The translations under genes and the position numbers were made by a program. The notes under the pieces were generated by a model, which did not search any database, was not told the DNA's origin, and saw only the letters and a program-made list of their open reading frames with translations. A DNA stretch of 64,000 nucleotides from Syntrophaceae bacterium (lineage in GTDB: Bacteria; Desulfobacterota; Syntrophia; Syntrophales; PHBD01), in contig JABLXX010000008.1 in assembly GCA_013177825.1 (NCBI GenBank), forward strand, positions 124,001 through 188,000. The letters are read 5' to 3'. The first letter of the stretch is position 1, and each line of letters opens with the position of its first letter. This document shows positions 38,861 through 47,297 of the stretch, piece after piece.

Positions 38861-39769
38861 TCAGCGCCCGACCGAAGAGGCAACGCCCTCCGCTTCGATG
38901 GCGCGCCGGAGGCGGGCAAGATGTCTTTCCGGCGGCACGTTCCCGCGAAAGGGACTCTTTCCGGCGCCGATCCGGAGCCTCTTTTCCCGGCCCCCCGCAT
39001 GATACGGAAGCAGGCTGATCTTCTCGACGCCCAGACGGCGCGCCAGCGTCGCAATTTCCCGGATCTCCTCCACTGTGTCGTTCACGCCCGCCACGAGGGG
39101 GATCCGGAACCAGGTCCGGACGCTCCGTGCGACGAGCTTCGCGTTTTCGAGGATGAGGCTGTTCCCGACGCCGGTGTATTTCCGGTGCCTCTCGTCGTCC
39201 AATGCCTTGATATCATACAGGACCAGATCGGCATACCGAATCGCCGCCAGAAGGATATCGGGATCGGCATACCCGCATGTATCCAGCGCCGTGTGCAGGC
39301 CCCTTTCCTTGCAGCGCTCCAGCAGGCGGACGGCGAATTCGGGCTGCAGGAGGGGCTCCCCGCCGGAAAGGGTCACGCCACCGCCGGATGTTTCATAGAA
39401 GGAGCGATCCCTCTCCACTTCATTCACGATCTCTGCGATCGTCGCCTCCCGGCCGGCAATGGAGAGAGCCCCGGTCTCGCAGGCGGCAACACAGCGGAGG
39501 CATTGCGTACACTTCTTCCAGAAAATGCGGCGGCGCCCGTCCTTCGTCAGCCGGACGGCCCGTTCGGGACAGGCCGGGAGACATCGTCCGCAGGCCGTGC
39601 ATCGGTTGTTCCTCATCATCAACTGGGGCCGAGTGTCCTGCGACTCCGGATTGGCACACCAGGCGCAGCGGAGGGGGCACCCCTTGAAGAACACCGTCGT
39701 CCGGATCCCCGGCCCGTCGTGGACGCTGAACCGCTGGATATCGAAGATCGTCCCCTTTTCGCCCAGCAT
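38861..39769 (-). CDS. Radical-SAM glycyl radical enzyme activase
   Basis: Activating enzyme of 302 residues that installs the glycyl radical on its partner. The radical-SAM cluster is GCPLRCAWC (Cys31, 35, 38). Two further 4Fe-4S clusters, as in dehydratase-type activases, are at Cys57/60/63/67 and Cys87/90/93/97. The SAM-binding motif LSGGEPLLQPEF is present. The partner is the glycyl radical enzyme at 44845 in the same gene cluster; the activase is the last gene. It starts 18 bases after the SCP2 gene stop. Needs anaerobic conditions. Confidence 0.95.
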   Translation of the reverse strand: MLGEKGTIFDIQRFSVHDGPGIRTTVFFKGCPLRCAWCANPESQDTRPQLMMRNNRCTACGRCLPACPERAVRLTKDGRRRIFWKKCTQCLRCVAACETGALSIAGREATIAEIVNEVERDRSFYETSGGGVTLSGGEPLLQPEFAVRLLERCKERGLHTALDTCGYADPDILLAAIRYADLVLYDIKALDDERHRKYTGVGNSLILENAKLVARSVRTWFRIPLVAGVNDTVEEIREIATLARRLGVEKISLLPYHAGGREKRLRIGAGKSPFRGNVPPERHLARLRRAIEAEGVASSVGR

Positions 39770-39787
39770 CCCGCCCCCGACCGCGTC

Positions 39788-40231
39788 TTAGCCCTTCCTG
39801 GCGATGACAAGATTGTCGTACCCCAGTTCCTTCAGGATCACGGGGAACATCTGGAAGGCAGGCTTCACGACGGGCAGGAGCTTCAGCATGGCGGTGATCT
39901 TGCCGCCCTGTTTGACCTTGCCCCTGGTGACCGCGGCGACGGGATTTTCCAGGCCGTGCCAGAAGCTGTGGGAGAAGTCCGCCGCCTGCTTCGACCAGAC
40001 GTCCTCCTGAAGCTCGCAGGGACCGAGGCGGTAGGATCCGTAATAGCCGGGCTTATCCGGCGGATTCTTCAGGTCGATGGTGATCTCCGAATCCGGGTCC
40101 GTGTAAATGAAGCGGATGATGATCCCCGCTTTCGCCATTTTGGAGCCGATTTTCTCGTCCGTCAGGACCCGATCCATGAAATATCCATAGATTTCATAGA
40201 GATGGTCTGCATTGCGATAGTAAATCCCCAT
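39788..40231 (-). CDS. SCP2 sterol-carrier-like protein
   Basis: Protein of 147 residues resembling SCP2 lipid-binding domains: FIYTDPDSEITIDLKNPP, a segment YRLGPCELQEDVWSKQAADFSHSFWHG, then AAVTRGKVKQGGKITAMLKLLPVVKPAF, which fits the SCP2 lysine-rich strand and helix. It would bind a hydrophobic acyl chain or CoA ester. The start at 40231 has a G-rich site (GGGGGGAAAC). The location between acyl-CoA dehydrogenase and activase genes suggests that the pathway substrate or an intermediate is lipophilic. Confidence 0.72.
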   Translation of the reverse strand: MGIYYRNADHLYEIYGYFMDRVLTDEKIGSKMAKAGIIIRFIYTDPDSEITIDLKNPPDKPGYYGSYRLGPCELQEDVWSKQAADFSHSFWHGLENPVAAVTRGKVKQGGKITAMLKLLPVVKPAFQMFPVILKELGYDNLVIARKG

Positions 40232-40256
40232 GTTTCCCCCCTTTCGGTCTTTCCCG

Positions 40257-41423
40257 CTATTTTCCCCGGCGCTGGTCGAAGCGCCGGCCGTACAGCACAC
40301 TGGCCAGGGTGATGCGGAGCATCTGCACGGTGCCTCCGGCCACGCCCCAGGCCCGGGCGTCCCGGAGCATCCGCTCGACTGGGAATTCCTTGCTGTAGCC
40401 ATAACCGCCGAAGACCTGCATGGCCGTGTTCGTCACCTCGATCACCATCTCGTTGGCGAAGCACTTGGCCATGGAGGCATCGTAGATGGAGGGAAGTCCC
40501 TGCCCCGCCCCGGAAGCGGCCCGATAGACCAGGAGCCTCGCCGCCTCCAGCTTCATGGCCATGTCGACGGTCATGAACTGGATCGCCTGGAATTCGCAGA
40601 TGGGCCTCCCGAAGGCCTGGCGGGCCTGGGCGTAGGCGATGGCCTCCCGCAGGGCTCCCCCCGCCGTCCCGAGGCACATGGCCGCGTTTCCGCACCGCTC
40701 GATGTCGAAGGTCCACATGAGCCTGCTGAAGTCGCCTTCCTTGATGACCACGTTCTCCTTCGGGACCCGGACGTCCTCGAAGATCAGCTCGCAGGACGGC
40801 ATGCCCCGGAGGCCGAGGAATTCCTCCTGTTTCCCGAAGGTGAAGCCGGGCGCGCCCTTTTCCACGAGGAGGCCGCCGATGCCCTTGTAGCCCGTCGTCT
40901 CCCCGAAGCGGGTGTAGACCATGTAGTGGCTGGCATGGCCGCCGCCGGTGATGAAGATCTTGCGTCCGTTGAGAATGTACGAGTCCCCGTCCTCCACGGC
41001 CTTCGTCGAGAGGGCCGTCAGGTCCGAGCCCGCCTCCGGCTCGGTCATGCAGACGGAGACGCTCCGCTCCCCCCGGCAGACCCCCGGGATGATCGCCTTC
41101 TTCTGCTCCTCCGTCCCGAACAGGTCGATCACCCGGACGGGTCCCACGTTGGACTCGAAGACGGGCGCCGCGATCATGGGGCTGAACTTGGCCAGTTCCT
41201 CGATGGCCAGGATGGCGTTGATCGCCGGTTGACCACCGCCGCCGAAGGCCGGCGACAGGGTCATCCCCAGCAGTCCCATTTCGGCGTATTTCGCCATCAG
41301 GTCATAGGGAAACTCGCCCGTCCGGTCGATCTCCGCGGCGCGTTCCCGGAACTTCTCCCGCTCCCCCATGGTCCGGAGGGTGTCCAGAAGCATCTTCTGT
41401 TCCTCGTTCAAGGAAAAATCCAT
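40257..41423 (-). CDS. Acyl-CoA dehydrogenase
   Basis: FAD enzyme of 388 residues. FAD/substrate motifs are CMTEPEAGSDL and ILNGRKIFITGG, with ARQAFGRPICEFQ. The C-terminal position of the MCAD-type catalytic Glu reads VAGGTVQM, so that Glu is absent. A Glu in the helix G position (Glu242, TFDIERCGN) fits the isovaleryl-CoA-dehydrogenase arrangement, suggesting a branched or bulky substrate. AAGGAG stands eight bases before ATG 41423. It is part of the glycyl radical gene cluster, between MmgE/PrpD and SCP2 genes. Confidence 0.92.
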   Translation of the reverse strand: MDFSLNEEQKMLLDTLRTMGEREKFRERAAEIDRTGEFPYDLMAKYAEMGLLGMTLSPAFGGGGQPAINAILAIEELAKFSPMIAAPVFESNVGPVRVIDLFGTEEQKKAIIPGVCRGERSVSVCMTEPEAGSDLTALSTKAVEDGDSYILNGRKIFITGGGHASHYMVYTRFGETTGYKGIGGLLVEKGAPGFTFGKQEEFLGLRGMPSCELIFEDVRVPKENVVIKEGDFSRLMWTFDIERCGNAAMCLGTAGGALREAIAYAQARQAFGRPICEFQAIQFMTVDMAMKLEAARLLVYRAASGAGQGLPSIYDASMAKCFANEMVIEVTNTAMQVFGGYGYSKEFPVERMLRDARAWGVAGGTVQMLRITLASVLYGRRFDQRRGK

Positions 41424-41465
41424 TGTTTCCGCTCCTTGCATCCGTTATGCGATGCGCCTTTCCCG

Positions 41466-42833
41466 TCAGATCAGGCCGATCAGCTCCCGGACGTCCGGGA
41501 GGCGCTCCAGGTTGAGGATCATGTCGATGATCCGTTCGATTTTATTCCGGTCCCGGCAGCCCGCAAACCAGCGGACCTTGTCCGCCAGGTCCGCCGCCTC
41601 CATGGGATCCCGCGGATCCCCTTTGGGAATGTCCGTCTGCCGCACCAGCCTTCGGCCGTCCCTGAGGACGATCTCCACGCGGCTGGAGGTCTTCTCCGGG
41701 TAAACCTTGTTCAGTTCCTCGTCCATCCGGACGGTGACCTTTTTCGACAGTTCCAGGAGTGCCGGATCTGCCATCCGCCTTTCCGTGAGCTGCCTGGGCC
41801 CCAGTTCCCCGTCGAGGATGCAGACGGCGACGACGTAGGGGATGGAGAATTGGGCGCTCACGAAGGTATCTCCCGCTGCAATTCCCTTCCCGACGGCGAT
41901 GGCGGCCATCCCGTAGGTGAAGACCTCCACGGTAACGATGTCCGGTAGATCCGGCGACTCCTCCTTCATGAGCGAGAGCACCGCCTGTGCGGCTCCGTGG
42001 GTATGGCGACAGGCCGTGTAGGGCTTGAAGTAGATGTCACTGATCGTGTAGTGCTCCCCGAGCCCTTCCGTCAGCTTCTCGAACTTCGGCTCCGCCCGGG
42101 TGGTGATCTGGGTGAACCCGCCCTTCAGTTCCGACCCCTCCAAGACCTGACGGTCCCCGGTGATTCCCGCGCCGGCCAGCCCCGCCGCCATCAGCCCCGC
42201 CAGAGCGGCCTGGCCTCCCTGGACGATCTTGACGGTGAAGCCGCCCATGAGCTGCTGCGCCATGGAGACGGGCGCCAGGTAACCGGCGCATCCCAGGGCG
42301 TTCAGCATTCCCGCCGCGTCGCACCCCCTCAGCCGGGCGGCCGCCGCAGCCGCCCCGAAGGTCCCGCAGGTCCCGGTAGGCAGGAATCCCCCCAGGGTAT
42401 GCCAGGGGTGCATCGCCGCCGCCGGACGGTCCGCCGCCTCGTACCCGGCGACGACGGCCTCGATGGCCGCCCTTCCTCCCAACCCCATGTCTTCGGCCAC
42501 GGCCATGGCGGCCGGGATCACCGCCGTTCCGGGATGGTTTCCCCCGAAGCGCAGCCCGTCCTGGGCCTCGATGGCCTCCGCCGTCGTCCCGTTCAGAAAG
42601 GCCGCATGGTGAAGATCCGTCCGGAAGCCGCAGCCCAGAACGGTTGCTCGCTCCGGCCCGCCCAGGGAGCGGACGTATTCCACCGCGGCGGCAACGGCGT
42701 CCAGTTCCAGGGAGCCGTAGACGTTGGCGACATAGTCCAGGATGCACAGCTTGGCCTTGTGGACGACCTCCGGGGGCAGCGCGTCGAAGGTAATCCCCGC
42801 CAGGAACGCCGCCAGCTTCTCCGTATGATCCAT
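41466..42833 (-). CDS. MmgE/PrpD family protein
   Basis: Protein of 455 residues of the family that includes 2-methylcitrate dehydratase PrpD and cis-aconitate decarboxylase. Family signs are LDYVANVYGS, NGTTAEAIEAQDGLRFGGNHPGTAVIP, PTGTCGTFGAAAAAARL, KPYTACRHTHGAAQAVL and FSIPYVVAVCILDGEL. The likely chemistry is loss or addition of water, or decarboxylation, on a polycarboxylate-like intermediate. AGGAGGG stands before the ATG. A palindromic repeat separates it from the CoA-transferase genes. Confidence 0.9.
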   Translation of the reverse strand: MDHTEKLAAFLAGITFDALPPEVVHKAKLCILDYVANVYGSLELDAVAAAVEYVRSLGGPERATVLGCGFRTDLHHAAFLNGTTAEAIEAQDGLRFGGNHPGTAVIPAAMAVAEDMGLGGRAAIEAVVAGYEAADRPAAAMHPWHTLGGFLPTGTCGTFGAAAAAARLRGCDAAGMLNALGCAGYLAPVSMAQQLMGGFTVKIVQGGQAALAGLMAAGLAGAGITGDRQVLEGSELKGGFTQITTRAEPKFEKLTEGLGEHYTISDIYFKPYTACRHTHGAAQAVLSLMKEESPDLPDIVTVEVFTYGMAAIAVGKGIAAGDTFVSAQFSIPYVVAVCILDGELGPRQLTERRMADPALLELSKKVTVRMDEELNKVYPEKTSSRVEIVLRDGRRLVRQTDIPKGDPRDPMEAADLADKVRWFAGCRDRNKIERIIDMILNLERLPDVRELIGLI

Positions 42834-42909
42834 AAGCGCCCTCCTCCTCGGGTCCGGTCACGAAAACAGGTCAAATTTTTGATCACCGACCGCCGGCATT
42901 GCGATTTCC

Positions 42910-43030
42910 GGCTGTTCAAAAGGGGTTGGATGCAAGGCTCCCGAAGTCCCCGAGCCGCGAGGCGTACTTTTCCGTACGTCGAGCGGCGAGGGACGAGGGG
43001 AACGCAGCAGACGACCCCTTTTCAACGGCC
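42910..43030. repeat. Long imperfect palindromic interspersed repeat
   Basis: A 121-base element between two operon genes. Outer arms: GGCTGTTCAAAAGGGGTT (from 42910) against GACCCCTTTTCAACGGCC (to 43030). The apex is GCGTAC-TTTTCC-GTACGT near 42962-42980. Further arms (GTCCCCGAGCCGC / GCGGCGAGGGAC-like) pair in between. From memory, similar elements with a GCGTACTTTTCGTACG core are scattered in deltaproteobacterial genomes, so it is probably a REP/MITE-like repeat. No second copy was seen here. Confidence 0.8.
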
Positions 43031-43033
43031 GTC

Positions 43034-43834
43034 CTATACGTAGCCTTTTGATTCATAAATCTTTATCATCCGGTGCGGATCGAGAACCTCCCGGATGACC
43101 TGCAGTTCCTCCGCCCGGGGGGGCTCCGTCTCGTGGACGTCGTCGGCCACCTTCAGGTCCCAGCCTGTCAGGCTCCGGATCTCGTCGATCGTGCACCCCG
43201 GATGGAAGCTTGCCAGGTAGGCCTCCTTCGTTTCCGGGTCGAAGCGGAGGACCGCCTTATTGGTGATGATCACGTGGGGCCCCGTGCCGGCCGGCAGATT
43301 CCACTTCTCCCGGGCCCCGGCGCCGTCGATGTATCCGGGCGTGGTGACGAAATCGACGCGGGCCGGAAGCCGCCGGGGATCGTGCTGGGCGATGATGAGG
43401 ACGCGCCTCGCCATGGCTCCGATGGGATTGGCACCCCCGCTTCCCGGCAACCGGCTTTTGGGCTGATCGTAAGGTCCGATACAGGTCGTGTTGATGTTTC
43501 CGAAGCGGTCCACCTGGGAGCCAGAGAGGAACCCCACGTCGATCCAGCCCCCCTGCAGGAACATCCCCATGATGTCGACGAGCCCGCCGATCATGGCGGC
43601 TCCGGGATTGAGGCAGGCATCGCCGACGGACAGGGCCGGCCGGCGGGGCCGGGCGTCGTAGACCCCCGACTCCTGCATCATGACCGCCCGGGGGGCGTGG
43701 GTATGCTTGGCGATGTTGGCCGACATGGTGGGGAATCCAGTGCCGACGACGACGACGTCGCCGTCCCGGATCTCCCGCGCCCCGCAGCAGGCCATGAGTT
43801 CCGGCTTGATGTAGTCGTTGGGATGGTCTGTCAT
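43034..43834 (-). CDS. CoA-transferase, subunit B (type I)
   Basis: Beta-type subunit of 266 residues of a family I CoA-transferase, similar in layout to glutaconate CoA-transferase B. It has VMMQESGVYDA, with the candidate catalytic Glu; ALSVGDACLNPGAAMIGGLVDIMG; GFLSGSQVDRFGNINTT; and the later MDP-free end FHPGCTIDEIRSLTGWDLKV. With subunit A it would transfer CoA from an acyl donor to the acid made by the cluster. The start at 43834 has GAGGAACGGTG upstream. It lies 40 bases after the subunit A gene. Confidence 0.9.
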   Translation of the reverse strand: MTDHPNDYIKPELMACCGAREIRDGDVVVVGTGFPTMSANIAKHTHAPRAVMMQESGVYDARPRRPALSVGDACLNPGAAMIGGLVDIMGMFLQGGWIDVGFLSGSQVDRFGNINTTCIGPYDQPKSRLPGSGGANPIGAMARRVLIIAQHDPRRLPARVDFVTTPGYIDGAGAREKWNLPAGTGPHVIITNKAVLRFDPETKEAYLASFHPGCTIDEIRSLTGWDLKVADDVHETEPPRAEELQVIREVLDPHRMIKIYESKGYV

Positions 43835-43874
43835 CACCGTTCCTCCTCGCGTCCCCTTTCCGATTTGGCAGACT

Positions 43875-44810
43875 TCAGTACTCGTAGCTGACCGGATAGC
43901 CGAAATCGAACCGGGCCTGCAGGCTCCGGAACCGGGCGTAGCCGAACCGGTCGATGAAGTGCTGGATATAGGCCGCGCGGTCGGGAAGGTCGTACACCCA
44001 TTCCTTGAGAAAGGCCTCGAACCCCTCCACCGTGCCGGAGGCCTCCTTGTAGAGGTAGCCGAAGCCCAGATCGAGGTCGTAGAAGCCCGGCGTGTATCCC
44101 GGGTGCGAGGCGAAGGGCTCCTCCACCACGGCGGCAACCTTGAAATCCGGCACGATGGTCCGGGAGGGGTCCTTCCCTATGGTCTCCCGGCTGACAATCC
44201 GCTCACAGGAGACGATCACCTTCTTCGATGCATTGGCGCCGTACTTACAGTCCCCGCCGATCCCCCACATCTGGGCGTTCCCGCCCTCGTCGGCCTGCTG
44301 GACGTGGATGATCCCGACATCGGGATTCAGGGCCGGGACGAGCAGGACGGGCCTGCCGTCGAAGGGCGATTCGATCCGTTTATACTTGTTCTCTCCCATG
44401 AATCCCCGGATGTTCAGCAAGTCCGTCCCCAGCAGGTCTTTCACGGGGACAAAGGGCATGCCCATCGCGCCGGCCATCAGCATCATCGGAAGCGAGAGGT
44501 TCGTATACTCCTCCACCTCGATCCTGTGCGGGATGCCCTTTTCCAGGGATCGCCGGTAGCAGCGGGCGAGACCGTAGAGGCCGAGAGAGATGAAGGTTGA
44601 GATAAAGCGCTTCACGACGCCGGCGCCGATCATCATGTCGAAATCGTCGGCGGCGTTCCCCCGGGTGATCGTCAGTCCCGATTTCCGCTGCCGGATGATT
44701 TCGTGGACGGCGGAAAACGGCGTCCGGCAGATGTAGCCGCCGATGTAGACGAAATCGCCGTCCTGGACGTGGGCCGCAACGGCCTCCTTCATGGTCATGA
44801 CCTTGCTCAC
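43875..44810 (-). CDS. CoA-transferase, subunit A (type I)
   Basis: Alpha-type subunit of 311 residues, glutaconate CoA-transferase A-like. Signs are MTMKEAVAAHVQDGDFVYIGGY at the start (only part quoted: KEAVAAHVQDGDFVYIGG), RFISTFISLGLYG, PALNPDVGIIHVQQADEGGNAQMWG and KKVIVSCERIVSRE. It is followed directly by subunit B. The gene order GRE, CoA-transferase A, B suggests that the product of the radical reaction, after oxidation to an acid, is loaded with CoA here. Confidence 0.9.
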   Translation of the reverse strand: MSKVMTMKEAVAAHVQDGDFVYIGGYICRTPFSAVHEIIRQRKSGLTITRGNAADDFDMMIGAGVVKRFISTFISLGLYGLARCYRRSLEKGIPHRIEVEEYTNLSLPMMLMAGAMGMPFVPVKDLLGTDLLNIRGFMGENKYKRIESPFDGRPVLLVPALNPDVGIIHVQQADEGGNAQMWGIGGDCKYGANASKKVIVSCERIVSRETIGKDPSRTIVPDFKVAAVVEEPFASHPGYTPGFYDLDLGFGYLYKEASGTVEGFEAFLKEWVYDLPDRAAYIQHFIDRFGYARFRSLQARFDFGYPVSYEY

Positions 44811-44844
44811 GGCATGCCTCCCGGCTTCCTTTCCCGCATCCCCG

Positions 44845-47226
44845 CTATACGGCGTATTCCATCCGCTGGATGATCTCGTTCTGCGCCGTGTCGCTCAGAT
44901 CCACAAACGTCACGGAATAGCCGCTCATCCGGATGACCAGGTCCCGGTACTGCTCGGGATGGGCCTGGGCATCCTTGAGGACATCGGTATCGATCATGTT
45001 GAACTGTACCTGGACACCGCCCTTCCGGAAATACCCCCGGACCAGCGCCGCGAGGATCGCCGGGTCCAGGCGCTTCCCGGAGAAGCGCATGTTCAGGTTG
45101 ACGCCGTTCGTCGCCATCGTGAGGGGCAGCTTCGCCACGGAATTCATGACCGCCGTAGGTCCCCGGAGAGCCCGGCCGTTGGAGGGCGTGATCCCGTTGC
45201 CCAGAATGTCGCCGGCGCTTCGGCCGTCAGGGGTGGCACCCGTAAAGGACCCGAAGGCCAGATGGAATCCCACGGAAAAGACCCCCGGCCAGAAGGCCCC
45301 GCCCCGGAAGTTCCGGTGCGGCTCGAGGCGCTCGCAGAAGTGGGCCATGACCTTCGCGGCCATGGCGTCGGCTTCATCGTCGTCGTTGCCGTACTTTGGC
45401 ATCTTTTCCAGGAAGAACAGCCGTTTGTTCTCCACGTCCTGCCAGTCGTCGGAGAGCCAGCCGGCAAGCTCTCCGATGGTGCAGCGCCGGTCCTCGAAGA
45501 CGGCCTTCTTCACCGCGGTGAAGCTGTCGGCGATGTTGGAGAAGCCCATGAGCTGCACACCCGTGGCGTTGTAGACGGCTCCTCCCCGGGTGAGGTCCAG
45601 ACCCTTCTCCAGGGGGCCGTCGATCATCGCCGAGGCGAAGGGCGAGGGAACCAGCTCCGCGACGGCCTGGTCGAGAACGGCCATGCCCCGCACCACCTGC
45701 CCGATGAAATGCCCGACCTGTCGGTCGTAGGCGTTCCAGACGTCGTCGAAGGAGGCGAAGGATGCGGGATCTCCCGTCTCGAGACCGGAGAGGTAGCCGA
45801 AGATGTTGTCGATGCCGTTGGAGAGGGCGAACTCCAGGCACTTGATGCCGTTGAACTGGACGGCGAAGGTGGAGCAGAAGGACTTTCCCTGGGCGCTGGG
45901 CTCGAGGCACCCCACAACCCCGTAGTCCCGGGCATCCTCCAGCGTATGCCCCGCCCGGACGAGGGCCGGAACGATCGCTTCGTCGTTGAAGAAATGGAGC
46001 GGAACGGCGTCTTTTGCATAGCCGGCGGCCTGCAGGACGAAGGCCTCGGGTGATCCGCTGCAGAGCCGGACGCCGAAGTTGGGCTGCACCGTCCGGATAT
46101 CGGCGAAGGCGTCCAGGCCGATCATGCTGAGGGCGTTCGTCGCGTCCTCTCCCCGGGCGTCCATCCCGCCGACGGTGACGTTCTGGGTCGTCTTGCCCTC
46201 CGTACCCTCGCCCCCGGGAATGAAGGCCTCTTCCAGGACGTTCCAGATCTCGTTGGTCTTGATGAAGAGCAGGGCCAGGAGCTCCCGGGCCTGCTCCGGC
46301 GTGATCCGGCCGGCGGCGACATCCGCCTCGTAATACGGAAACAGGATCTGGTCGATCCGGCCGAGGGAAATGGAGTTCCCCCCCGACTCGATCTGCGAGA
46401 TCAGGTGGATGAAATATACGCCCTGGATGGCCTCGCGGAAGGTCCGGGCCGGATGTTCCGGGACCCGCTCGCAGACGCGGGCGATCTCCAGCAACTCCGC
46501 CCGCCGTACCGGTGTGGCCTCCCGGTCTGCCAGATCGCGGGCCAGAGCAGCATAACGGTTGGCAAAGGCGACCGCTGCCTTCAGGGACAGAATCACGGCT
46601 TCATAAAAGATCCCTTTCTCCCCTTCCCGCTCCGCCTTTGTCAGCGCACCATGACGACGGCCGGCGTCTGCGATTGCTCCCGCCAGCCCCTGCCGTAGGA
46701 TCCGGGGGTGGTTCATGGTGAAATGGCCGATGCCGTAAGTAATCTCCAGCATCATGGTGAAGATGTATTTGTCCATATCGGTAGCCACATCTTCCGGAAG
46801 GAGGGCCTCGAAGCGCTCCTCCGCCGTCCGGCCCTCCCAGAAGGGCAGGATGTCGTCCCGCAGTTCCCGCTTCTCCTCCTCCGTGATGAGGGCTCGCTGG
46901 AGGACGCGCCGGTCGAAGTTTTCCAGGTCTCCGGCGATCCAGCGGCTCTTGTTTTCCGGGAACAGGGGCGCCCCTTTGAGCTTCGATGTCCGGCTGCCCA
47001 CGATGAGTTCGCCCTCGCGGATGACGACGTCGATGTTCTCAAGCACATGCTCAAAAGCGAGGGACATGCGGGTCAGGGGATGCCGGTCCCAATGGCGGGC
47101 CATCGCCTCCGTCAGGTAGCGGGCACGCTGAATGCACACCTCCTGGGGGGCACGGACGATTTTCTCCCGCAGACGGCCGACGCGCGTCTCCGGTACGGCA
47201 TACAATGGAACGGCCTGGGCTTTCAT
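44845..47226 (-). CDS. Glycyl radical enzyme, dehydratase/lyase type
   Basis: Enzyme of 793 residues. The active-site Cys is in VVGCLEP (Cys440) with Glu442, the Cys-x-Glu pair of C-O/C-N/C-S cleaving members (glycerol and propanediol dehydratase, choline lyase type). The radical Gly is in RMSGYS (Gly769). The N-terminus (RVGRLREKIVRAPQEVCIQRARYLTE) and HFFNDEAIVP fit the same branch. It lacks pyruvate-formate-lyase Cys-Cys. Substrate is unknown; the adjacent aldehyde dehydrogenase points to a diol dehydratase. ATG 47226 has GAGGAGGG; the longer open frame upstream is not coding. Its activase is at 38861. Confidence 0.93.
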   Translation of the reverse strand: MKAQAVPLYAVPETRVGRLREKIVRAPQEVCIQRARYLTEAMARHWDRHPLTRMSLAFEHVLENIDVVIREGELIVGSRTSKLKGAPLFPENKSRWIAGDLENFDRRVLQRALITEEEKRELRDDILPFWEGRTAEERFEALLPEDVATDMDKYIFTMMLEITYGIGHFTMNHPRILRQGLAGAIADAGRRHGALTKAEREGEKGIFYEAVILSLKAAVAFANRYAALARDLADREATPVRRAELLEIARVCERVPEHPARTFREAIQGVYFIHLISQIESGGNSISLGRIDQILFPYYEADVAAGRITPEQARELLALLFIKTNEIWNVLEEAFIPGGEGTEGKTTQNVTVGGMDARGEDATNALSMIGLDAFADIRTVQPNFGVRLCSGSPEAFVLQAAGYAKDAVPLHFFNDEAIVPALVRAGHTLEDARDYGVVGCLEPSAQGKSFCSTFAVQFNGIKCLEFALSNGIDNIFGYLSGLETGDPASFASFDDVWNAYDRQVGHFIGQVVRGMAVLDQAVAELVPSPFASAMIDGPLEKGLDLTRGGAVYNATGVQLMGFSNIADSFTAVKKAVFEDRRCTIGELAGWLSDDWQDVENKRLFFLEKMPKYGNDDDEADAMAAKVMAHFCERLEPHRNFRGGAFWPGVFSVGFHLAFGSFTGATPDGRSAGDILGNGITPSNGRALRGPTAVMNSVAKLPLTMATNGVNLNMRFSGKRLDPAILAALVRGYFRKGGVQVQFNMIDTDVLKDAQAHPEQYRDLVIRMSGYSVTFVDLSDTAQNEIIQRMEYAV

Positions 47227-47297
47227 GCGACCCTCCTCGAGGCCCTCGCCTCTAAAATATCCCGGTTCGTCGTCCGATTCAAAGGCTGACGTCCCTT

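Noticed and set aside
40230-41948. Open frame of 572 codons on the plus strand
   Set aside because: It is antisense to the acyl-CoA dehydrogenase and MmgE/PrpD genes and shows no protein family features.
44791-46053. Open frame of 420 codons on the plus strand
   Set aside because: It is antisense to the glycyl radical enzyme gene.
38861-47226. Fumarate-adding (benzylsuccinate synthase type) system
   Set aside because: The glycyl radical enzyme has the Cys-x-Glu motif of dehydratases, no small subunits are present, and the CoA-transferase is family I rather than the BbsEF type.
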